From: Chloroflexota bacterium
Lineage (GTDB): Bacteria > Chloroflexota > Anaerolineae > Anaerolineales > UBA4823
Length of the DNA: 12,991 nucleotides
NCBI GenBank assembly: GCA_012798185.1
Contig: JAAZNS010000035.1
Coordinates: forward strand, 1-12,991
Direction of reading: 5' to 3'
The notes under the pieces were generated by a model. It worked only from the letters and a program-made list of their open reading frames with translations, had not been told where the DNA came from and did no database searches. The position numbers and the translations under genes are program-made. Shown in pieces: positions 6,848 through 12,991 of this stretch. The stretch's first letter is position 1. Every line of letters begins with the position of its first letter.

Positions 6848-6961
6848 GGGGCTGTCCTAAAAGTCGATTTTGTCATGTTGAGCGTAGCGAAACATCCCTT
6901 TTATGTAATGAATAGACCCTTCGCTTCGCTCAGGGTGACAGCCTACTTTTGGGACAGCCCC
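6848..6961. mobile_element. Palindromic MITE-like repeat element
   Basis: A 114-bp segment whose 17-bp ends are inverted copies (6848-6864 and 6945-6961, 16 of 17 matching, the mismatch allowing a G-U pair). The ends begin GGGGCTGTCC and carry AAAAGT inward, like terminal repeats of DDE transposase insertion sequences. The inner arms are also inverted copies: TGTCATGTTGAGCGTAGCG against the complement of CGCTTCGCTCAGGGTGACA, about 17 of 21. The central 30 bp is unpaired and no coding frame exists. The whole element could fold into one long hairpin as RNA or single-stranded DNA. Such short palindromes with GAGCG-AGCG arms occur dispersed in many environmental genomes. A target-site duplication is not clear. 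Mobilisation by a transposase in trans is inferred. Confidence 0.7.
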
Positions 6962-6997
6962 AAGGGGAGTAGCTGGCTTTAAAAAGGGAAGCGTCCC

Positions 6998-8314
6998 ATG
7001 AAATATATACAGCAAATCGATAATGCGCGAAGCGACCCGCAGGCGCTGGAAGCGCTTTATCAATCCGCAGTACAAGAAAATACTGCAACAGAGTTCTCGG
7101 GTGATTTAATTTATTGCTACAAAGAAAACCGGGATGATATTTTGTTAGCTGCATGGTATTTCCGCCTGCAATCGGCAGCAGCAGCAAGGGAGACTGTCCG
7201 CAAGCCGGTTAATTGGGGATTGGCGATTCCCCTGGCAGTAATCACAGCGATTGTTTTTTGGGTACTATCCGACCAGCGTTTTACATTTTCCAGAAATGGT
7301 CTACCGCACCTGTTATTGCTGTGGACTCCGTTATCTACCCTGGGCGTCCTGGCATATCTGGCGCTGACTTCTAGAAAAAATCAGCGCCGCGCCCTTTATG
7401 TTGGAGCAGGGTTATCAGCATTGACGGTGCTCACTTTTTTTATGGTCGCCTTTATCGGCGACCGGTATCGTGAGCATTTCCAGGTTTTAGGGTCACTGCA
7501 CCTGGCACTCTTATCGTGGATTGCTGTGGGAATTTATGTGCTGGGATTCACCTCCCCGCCAAACCAGCGGTTTGCTTTTTTGATTCGCTCGCTGGAGGTA
7601 TTCATCACCGGTGGTGTGTACACAGTAGTGGGAATGATGTTTGCCATGATCACCATGCAATTATTCGAAGCATTAAGCATCAACTTGGATGAAATATATA
7701 TCAGATTGATTTTTGCCGGGGGATCGGGTTTGATTCCTATCCTGGCAGTGGTTAGTATTTATGACCCCAATCATTTACCGCTCGACCAGGATTTTAAGCA
7801 AGGGTTGAGCCGCTTTACCGCGACCATGATGCGTATTCTGCTGCCACTGACCTTAATCGTGCTGGTTATTTATATTCTTGTTATTCCGTTTAATTTCATG
7901 GAACCCTTCCGCAACCGGGATGTGCTCATTGTGTACAATATCATGTTGTTTGCGGTCATGGGTTTGCTGATCGGTGTAACGCCGGTATTCTCTGAAGAAG
8001 TATCTTCGAAAGTTTCCCACTGGCTTGCAGCGGGCGTTGTGGCAGTGGCAATTTTAACCGTAGCGGTCAACTTGTATGCTCTGTCTGCTATCCTCTATCG
8101 CACTTTCACTGCTGAGCTGACTATCAATCGTTTGACGATTATTGGCTGGAACGTGATCAACATCGTCATCCTGATCGCTGCCATCGTGGCCATCTTACGT
8201 GGAAAGCGGGAAGAATGGGCAGAAAAGATCAAGCCGGTATTCAGCCGCGGTGCGGTAGCTTATATGGTGTGGAGCCTGTTTGTGTTGATCGCTATTCCGC
8301 TCGTGTTTCGCTGA
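6998..8314 (+). CDS. Polytopic membrane protein of unknown function (about 11 helices)
   Basis: The 438-residue product starts with a soluble segment of about 70 residues (MKYIQQIDNARSDPQALEALYQ), which looks like a short helical module, then about 11 hydrophobic segments (roughly 74-91, 106-124, 132-153, 165-185, 202-224, 237-257, 279-300, 312-334, 345-367, 380-403 and 419-437). The pattern in the second half, an MMRILLPLTLIVLVIYILVIPF segment and later ILYRTFTAELTINRLTI, recalls DUF4153/DUF4173-type membrane proteins, but this is a weak resemblance by eye. No catalytic motif, ATP-binding or transporter signature is visible. The ATG at 6998 has AGGGA at 6985-6989, but GGGA (6986-6989) can pair with TCCC (6994-6997), which might partly mask the site. 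It lies 36 bp after the palindromic element; no clear promoter is seen between them. The stop TGA is followed at once by eight T residues. Confidence 0.75.
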   Translation: MKYIQQIDNARSDPQALEALYQSAVQENTATEFSGDLIYCYKENRDDILLAAWYFRLQSAAAARETVRKPVNWGLAIPLAVITAIVFWVLSDQRFTFSRNGLPHLLLLWTPLSTLGVLAYLALTSRKNQRRALYVGAGLSALTVLTFFMVAFIGDRYREHFQVLGSLHLALLSWIAVGIYVLGFTSPPNQRFAFLIRSLEVFITGGVYTVVGMMFAMITMQLFEALSINLDEIYIRLIFAGGSGLIPILAVVSIYDPNHLPLDQDFKQGLSRFTATMMRILLPLTLIVLVIYILVIPFNFMEPFRNRDVLIVYNIMLFAVMGLLIGVTPVFSEEVSSKVSHWLAAGVVAVAILTVAVNLYALSAILYRTFTAELTINRLTIIGWNVINIVILIAAIVAILRGKREEWAEKIKPVFSRGAVAYMVWSLFVLIAIPLVFR

Positions 8315-8337
8315 TTTTTTTTCTCAAGGGAATTTTC

Positions 8338-8358
8338 AAAACCTAATATAAAATCAGG
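8338..8358 (-). terminator. Possible weak terminator of the minus-strand glycosyltransferase gene
   Basis: Read on the minus strand, CCTGAT (8358-8353) pairs with ATTAGG (8347-8342), including one G-U pair, with a 5-nt loop, and is followed by TTTT (8341-8338). It begins 5 nt after the stop codon. The stem is short, so support is modest. Confidence 0.35.
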
Positions 8359-8363
8359 TACCA

Positions 8364-9860
8364 CTAATTTGCTCGCTTATAAATTGTAAAATCATTTTTA
8401 AATGGGCTGTGCAATGTCGCGATAGGTGAATATTGCTGATGAAACCGCTCGTCGGAAATAATAGCACCCAATGCCCAATCGAAATCGGGTGAATAAATAT
8501 AGTAATCCGGTTTATAATGCCAAAATCCCCAAGCGAAATCTCGTTGAGCAACATGTTTGACAATTTTTGGCAATACCAACCCAGCTAAATCGATTATCCG
8601 ATTTTCAGTAAAATAACCCAGATATCCAATTTCTATAAAAGCGACACTCTCATTTTCTGATGTGTTATTCCTTAGCCATTGACATAAGTTTGTATAACTT
8701 TCTCCTCGATAATCCCCTTTGTATTTTAATGAATACATAATTGTTGAATAAAAAAGTGGATAGAATATAAGAGATAAAAAAACTAAAGAGAATATCCAGG
8801 AAATTAACTTTGACTTGAAAAACCTGATAAATTGAGAAATGATTTCCAAAACTCCCAACGCAAATAGCAATTGCATAACGAAAAGAATTGGCAACTGATA
8901 CCATGAATAGGCGGAAATTCCTAATAGGATATAACCGGATATAAATAATATAATCCACCCGATAAAACAAAGCCATCTGCGTCTTTCCCGAATAACCGAG
9001 TAAATACCGATCAGCGATACTATCCACCAAAAGTTGACCGATTGAAAGCGTTTTAGTGAAAATTGGTGACCCCAGGATGGGAGCCACTCGTTTATCAGTC
9101 TTTGTAAGAATGGACGACCTAATCCATTTTGACCCTGAGCTTGTTTTGCCGCTAGGGTATTTGGCAAGATTACACTAAATGTCAAATAGGAATAAAAAGA
9201 CCAGATTAACACTGGAATAATAAAACCCATGATAATATGCAAAATAGTTCGTGTGAAAGCTATATCGATTTTATGATAATCTTGCCAATACCGCATACCA
9301 GATAATATTAAAACTACAAATAAGACAAGGATTCCCTCTCCCCGGGTTAAGAATAATAATCCCAGTAGAAAACCAGTTAATCGATAATGCCCGCGAAAGA
9401 ATACAGAAAAACATAACACCAAAAGAAATGCAAACAAGTAAGCTTCCATGCCGAGATATGCTATCCAACCCGAGCCAATAACAACTAATCCAATAATTCC
9501 TGCTTCCCAATCCTTTAAGCCCCATTCCTTATGAAAAAGTATAAAAATCCAAGGGATACCTGCCCAACAAAGCGCAGATAGATAGACCGCGATATTCACA
9601 ATTTCAGTTTCGGGCAGGATGATGGCAGTTGCTGCAACAATAATCGTGAAAAGTGGAGTTGTCGTTCCAAGAGTTGCTGGCGGATGATTGAAAATAAAGC
9701 CTCGTCCACGGGCAAGGTTCTATGCGTAGGTTAATGTAATAAAGCTGTCATCGTTGAGATAAAAGGGGTACTGGGAAGCTACCCATATCGGGAAAATGCT
9801 TGCCAATAGCATCCCCAATATGATTAAACCCTTAGCATTAATAAATGTATTTTTTTTCAT
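8364..9860 (-). pseudogene. GT-C family membrane glycosyltransferase interrupted by one in-frame TAG at codon 47
   Basis: From an ATG at 9860 (minus strand) the frame runs 498 codons to TAG at 8364-8366, with a single internal TAG at codon 47 (plus-strand 9720-9722) and no frameshift. Start: MKKNTFINAKG, a hydrophobic helix, then YPFYLNDDSFITLTYA, the TAG, and NLARGRGFIFNHPP. The Asp-Asp pair D37-D38 in the first extracytoplasmic loop, followed by YA-x-NLA-G-G, is typical of GT-C enzymes that use polyprenyl-phosphate sugars to glycosylate outside the membrane; the residue at the TAG is usually Gln in such motifs, one base from TAG. The rest has about ten hydrophobic segments and a soluble C-terminal part (GYLGYFTENRIIDLAGLVLP). 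A restart at GTG 9599 would lack the Asp-Asp loop and so probably be inactive. pheT ends in TAG, and so does this gene, so TAG is a stop here. Either a recent pseudogene, readthrough, or a sequence error. Confidence 0.8.
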
Positions 9861-9877
9861 ATTTTTTGTACAATCCA

Positions 9878-9886
9878 ATTATAGCA
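9878..9886 (-). promoter_or_regulatory. Extended -10 promoter of the minus-strand glycosyltransferase gene
   Basis: On the minus strand TGCTATAAT (9886-9878) is an extended -10 element with a perfect TATAAT. No good -35 lies at the right distance. The start of transcription would be near 9871, leaving only about a dozen bases before the ATG and no Shine-Dalgarno sequence, so the message would be nearly leaderless. Confidence 0.55.
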
Positions 9887-10042
9887 GACCGAATTTCCCC
9901 ATGATTAACTATCAATAACATTAATTTCTCATGGAAGGATTCTTTATTAATTTAATATGAAAGATTTATAATACAATGGATACAAATTGTGATGGGCGGT
10001 TGATTCTATCCCGTGAAAATCAGTTAATGACTTCTCGTAATC

Positions 10043-10068
10043 TTATGAATTATTTTTACAATTCATAA
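10043..10068 (+). other. Hairpin immediately before the GT4 gene start
   Basis: TTATGAATT (10043-10051) pairs with AATTCATAA (10060-10068), a 9-bp perfect stem with an 8-nt loop, ending one base before the ATG at 10070. It occupies the place where a ribosome binding site would normally be, and no Shine-Dalgarno sequence is visible. It could act on translation or be an operator-like palindrome. Confidence 0.45.
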
Positions 10069-10069
10069 T

Positions 10070-11170
10070 ATGCAAACTTCCTGTACTAGGATTTATATAA
10101 ATGGGCGTTTTTTATCTCAGCCTACCACTGGCGTGCAGCGTTATGCTATTGAATTAATTCGCGGCTGGGATGAGATGCTCGAGCGGGGGGAAATCGACTC
10201 CCAGCACTATCAATTATCGCTCCTAACCCCTCTCACCGCTAAGCCGCTGCAGCCATACCGACATATTCCTGTTCAACCGGTGGGGAGGCTAAGGGGTAAT
10301 CTGTGGGAACAGTTAGAACTGCCTTTTTTTGCGAGTGGTGATTTTTTGTTTAACCCTGGCAATATTGGTCCATTATTCAAATCTAACCAAGGTGCGACCA
10401 TCCACGATGCCTCTGTTTTCGCTGTTCCCCATTCTTATTCAAGATCTTTTCGGTTTAAATATCGTTTGGTTTATCTGGTTTTGGCAAAAACTGCCCGAGT
10501 CATAATTACCGTATCACAATTTTCGAGAAATGAACTGCAAAGATACTGCCATATTCCAGCGGACAAGATTATTGTTATCCCCGAGGGAAGCGATCATATT
10601 ACCCGCATCGAAGCGGATTCTTCGATTTTCGATAGATGTCAAATCGGTAATAAACCCTACATATTAACAGTTGGTAGTTACGCGTCCCATAAAAATCTGT
10701 CGATTTTATATCGGGCAGCGGAGATGTATTCGCCCGGCGAATTGGATTTCATTTGCGTTGGTGCGGATTTTGGACGTTGGTTTAAAACACAACCACCTAT
10801 AATTACTGAACGTGTAAAAAAATTGGGCTACATTTCAGATGCTGCGTTGAAAGCCTTGTACCAGCATGCTGCCGCTTTAATTTTTCCTTCATTTTATGAA
10901 GGATTTGGTTTGCCGCCCCTGGAAGCGATGAGGTGCGGATGCCCGGTCATCGTGTCCAATACATCTTCCTTGCCGGAAATTTGTGGAAATGCCGCTCTCT
11001 ATTTCGATCCTACCCAGCCGCAGGACCTGGTGGAAAAGATTAATCTTGTTATAAACGACCCAATGATTAGAACTGAGATGCGGGAAAAAGGTTTTACCCA
11101 AGCCGGGAAATACACCTGGTCTATGACAGCTTATTTGACCTGGCAATCGCTGGTAGAATATTGTCGATAA
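10070..11170 (+). CDS. Glycosyltransferase family 4 (GT-B fold), surface glycan synthesis
   Basis: A cytoplasmic or membrane-associated enzyme that transfers a sugar from a nucleotide donor to a growing glycan. The 366 residues have the GT4 layout: an N-terminal acceptor domain opening IYINGRFLSQPTTGVQRYA, with the GVQRYA motif common in O-antigen and capsule mannosyl/rhamnosyl transferases, and a C-terminal donor domain with YILTVGSYASHKNL, then LGYISDAALKALYQHAAALIFPS, and the E-X7-E motif EGFGLPPLE (E277 and E285), then GCPVIVSNTSSLPEICGNAALYFDP. Donor and acceptor cannot be named. The ATG at 10070 is the first possible start because TGA precedes it in frame; it lacks a ribosome binding site and follows a hairpin, so a slightly later start cannot be excluded. 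The next gene starts 24 bp after its stop, so the two are probably co-transcribed. Confidence 0.9.
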   Translation: MQTSCTRIYINGRFLSQPTTGVQRYAIELIRGWDEMLERGEIDSQHYQLSLLTPLTAKPLQPYRHIPVQPVGRLRGNLWEQLELPFFASGDFLFNPGNIGPLFKSNQGATIHDASVFAVPHSYSRSFRFKYRLVYLVLAKTARVIITVSQFSRNELQRYCHIPADKIIVIPEGSDHITRIEADSSIFDRCQIGNKPYILTVGSYASHKNLSILYRAAEMYSPGELDFICVGADFGRWFKTQPPIITERVKKLGYISDAALKALYQHAAALIFPSFYEGFGLPPLEAMRCGCPVIVSNTSSLPEICGNAALYFDPTQPQDLVEKINLVINDPMIRTEMREKGFTQAGKYTWSMTAYLTWQSLVEYCR

Positions 11171-11194
11171 TTAAAAACAAAAAAAGGATGTAAT

Positions 11195-12991
11195 TTGCGT
11201 CGGCCACTTCACAATTTTTTCCAAGAAAAATTCCTGTTTTTGCTCTGCATTTTAATTGGCGTCATCCATGGCACGATTTACATTTTCATCGCGCCGCCTT
11301 GGGCTCATTATGATGAGCCAACTCACTTTGAATATACCTGGATGATTGCGAATAGAGAATTTTTTCCTAAGGCAGGAGAAGTTGATATTCTCTTACGCCG
11401 GCAAATCATGCAATCGATGATAGCCAATGATTTTTTTAGGGCGAGAGGAGGACGACCTGACATCAACAAAATGCCGGACCCGGTCAATATCGGCATTACC
11501 CAGTTGGGCGATCCGCCGATTTATTACCTGATTGCATCGATACCACTGCGATTCATGAGAAACCAGCCCATTGAAAATCAGCTGATCGCCGGCAGGTTTG
11601 TATCGCTGATTTTGTTTTTAGCTGCTGTGGCAGTTGGCTGGAAATTCAGCCGCGAGGTTGCCGGGAAAGATAATCCAATCCGCTGGATGATCCCTCTTAC
11701 TATGGTTCTACTTCCTCCGTTGGTTGAATTGATGTCGGCGGAGAGCAGCGATTCAGCCGCACTGTTGGTTTACTCTCTTTTTCTGTTATTTGGCGTTCAA
11801 CTTTTAAGACAGGGACTAAAAATCAAATATATCCTGGTACTTGCATTATTGGTGGTAATTGGTTTCTTCACCAAATCTTCCACCTGGTTAATGGGGGCAG
11901 CCATGGTAATCGGTATCATTGTATCGTTTTTTAGAAAGCGAGCTTTTCTGGGGTGGATATTGGTGGGAATGGCTTTTGTTATGGCGTTATTTTTATTGTT
12001 TGAATGGGGTGATGCTGCGCTTTGGTACCGCGATACATTACAGAATGAGACCACCCGAATTGGAACCCAATTCAACGGAGAGAAAAGTTTTGCAATTCGG
12101 TTGATAGATGATTCGACGGAACGTGATGTAAGTCTTTACCAAACATTACCTAAAAAATATTTGCCCTCAAATCCCGGCTCGCCAATCACGATTGGAGTGT
12201 GGATGTGGGCAGAACAGCCCATCCTGGTAAACCCGCCTCAATTCATGGTTCTCAATGACAAAGGGCAGCGCTGGATCAATGCCGAGCCGGTTATGCTCAC
12301 CCAGCAGCCGGTTTTTTATGCTTACAAAATCAAATTTCCCGCCGAAGCTTGGCAGTCATTTATCGTATTAAAACCTTTCGATAGAGCAGAACCAACAGGG
12401 ACGATCTATTATGCCAAACCGGTGGTGGCAGCGGGCACTTTTGATGTATGGCAAATACCTGCTTTCAGCGATGCTAACGCCAGTCGGGGCGAATGGGCGG
12501 GTAAGCCTTTTACCAACCTCGTGCGTAATGCCGGAACCATACAATCCTGGCCTAAATTCCGTGATTTTGTTTACGCCTTTGTCGATAAAATCGATTACCG
12601 CCTAACGGAAGGCATTGGGCGGGCGATTTACGCTTTGGATTTTAAAGGAGCTTTTTGGTATACCAAGTCTACTCTCTTAGCAATTTTCAGGTCATTTTGG
12701 GCAAAATTTGGCTGGGGAGAAGTTACATTAGCCGGTGCAAAACCGTACCGCCCATTTATCATCGCTACAATCATTATGCTCGCTGGTTGTTTGCTGGGAA
12801 TATCTAAAAAATTCAGTTGGGATGGATTGAATACAGCGCTTTGGCTGGGGGTTAATATTTTCCTTTCACTGGGATTTGCCTGGTTTACCGGAATCTCGAT
12901 GAATTCATTTGTCAGTAAACCACACTTACCTGTGGCGCGCTTTATATTCCCTGCAATTCTGGCAATATTAACCTTTTGGAGTTTTGGGTGG
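11195..12991 (+). CDS. Large membrane glycosyltransferase-like protein (GT-C/DUF2142 type), 3' end beyond the window
   Basis: The frame starts at TTG 11195, with AGGA at 11185-11188 and a 6-nt spacing, and stays open for 599 codons to the window edge. After a helix (about 12-34) comes IAPPWAHYDEPTHFEYTWMIANREFFP with the acidic pair D40-E41, then QLGDPPIYYLIASIP (G105-Y111). A DE-P-HF motif in the first loop, followed by P-YY at the start of the next membrane segment, is typical of DUF2142 and related GT-C polyprenyl-phosphate-sugar transferases. Several further hydrophobic segments follow up to about 275. Residues about 280-520 form a long soluble part with a beta-rich look (ITIGVWMWAEQP, WQSFIVLKPF), probably outside the membrane and possibly carbohydrate-binding. 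Helices resume at 521. It lies 24 bp after the GT4 gene, so it is likely part of one surface-glycan operon. Sugar and acceptor are unknown. Confidence 0.8.
   Translation, partial: MRRPLHNFFQEKFLFLLCILIGVIHGTIYIFIAPPWAHYDEPTHFEYTWMIANREFFPKAGEVDILLRRQIMQSMIANDFFRARGGRPDINKMPDPVNIGITQLGDPPIYYLIASIPLRFMRNQPIENQLIAGRFVSLILFLAAVAVGWKFSREVAGKDNPIRWMIPLTMVLLPPLVELMSAESSDSAALLVYSLFLLFGVQLLRQGLKIKYILVLALLVVIGFFTKSSTWLMGAAMVIGIIVSFFRKRAFLGWILVGMAFVMALFLLFEWGDAALWYRDTLQNETTRIGTQFNGEKSFAIRLIDDSTERDVSLYQTLPKKYLPSNPGSPITIGVWMWAEQPILVNPPQFMVLNDKGQRWINAEPVMLTQQPVFYAYKIKFPAEAWQSFIVLKPFDRAEPTGTIYYAKPVVAAGTFDVWQIPAFSDANASRGEWAGKPFTNLVRNAGTIQSWPKFRDFVYAFVDKIDYRLTEGIGRAIYALDFKGAFWYTKSTLLAIFRSFWAKFGWGEVTLAGAKPYRPFIIATIIMLAGCLLGISKKFSWDGLNTALWLGVNIFLSLGFAWFTGISMNSFVSKPHLPVARFIFPAILAILTFWSFGW

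Noticed and set aside
8665..9087. 140-residue minus-strand frame
   Set aside because: It overlaps the GT-C glycosyltransferase in another frame and has no independent start signal or motif.
8364..9599. Annotation of the minus-strand glycosyltransferase as a complete 411-residue gene from a GTG
   Set aside because: The upstream frame encodes the expected first helix and the Asp-Asp loop, so the shorter version is a truncated remainder of a longer gene.
9720..9722. Reassignment of TAG to an amino acid in this organism
   Set aside because: TAG is the terminal stop of pheT and of the same glycosyltransferase gene at 8364-8366, both at the expected protein ends.
9976..10068. 30-codon ORF starting MDTNCDGRL upstream of the GT4 gene
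   Set aside because: It has no ribosome binding site, and the TATAAT at 9967-9972 would start transcription after its ATG.
1..12991. tRNA, rRNA, CRISPR, phage integrase or toxin-antitoxin genes
   Set aside because: I saw none on either strand; the only tRNA-related element is the T-box leader.

Overview
This window looks like a chromosomal segment from a free-living bacterium, most plausibly a member of the Chloroflexota (Anaerolineae-like). That assignment is an inference from gene style: a T-box-controlled pheS-pheT pair, a PheS with a four-cysteine insertion, secreted proteins with SGG-NN repeats, and DUF2142/GT-C-type membrane glycosyltransferases with a YDEPTHFEY motif. No rRNA or tRNA gene is present to confirm it, and I saw no phage, CRISPR or plasmid genes.

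Layout. Positions 1-402 hold the 3' end of a GAF-domain protein, followed by two hairpins, the second with a T-tract. From 535 there is a near-consensus promoter, then a complete T-box leader (about 587-875) with a UUC (Phe) specifier, a UGGU bulge matching the tRNA acceptor end, and a terminator. It controls pheS (984-2042) and pheT (2192-4726), the two subunits of phenylalanyl-tRNA synthetase. A 149-bp gap between them carries a 31-codon ORF with its own possible ribosome binding site. A strong terminator closes the operon (4759-4807). Next come three genes with no assigned pathway: a secreted protein with 15-residue SGG-NN repeats and a tail-fibre-like C-terminal domain (4933-6342), a small two-helix membrane protein with a proline-rich tail (6424-6831), and an 11-helix membrane protein (6998-8314). 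A 114-bp palindromic, MITE-like element sits between the last two.

From about 8340 the DNA becomes visibly AT-richer and the content changes to cell-surface glycan genes. On the minus strand is a GT-C membrane glycosyltransferase (8364-9860) that is intact except for one in-frame TAG at codon 47, just after its Asp-Asp motif. Divergent from it are a GT4 glycosyltransferase (10070-11170) and, 24 bp later, a large TTG-initiated membrane glycosyltransferase-like gene (11195 to the window edge). This looks like the start of a surface polysaccharide or glycoprotein locus.

The strongest points for follow-up are the single amber codon in the GT-C gene, the repeat-type secreted protein, the T-box leader with an extra inverted repeat after its terminator, the palindromic element, and the small ORF in the pheS-pheT gap. 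I do not see a convincing new multi-gene system.
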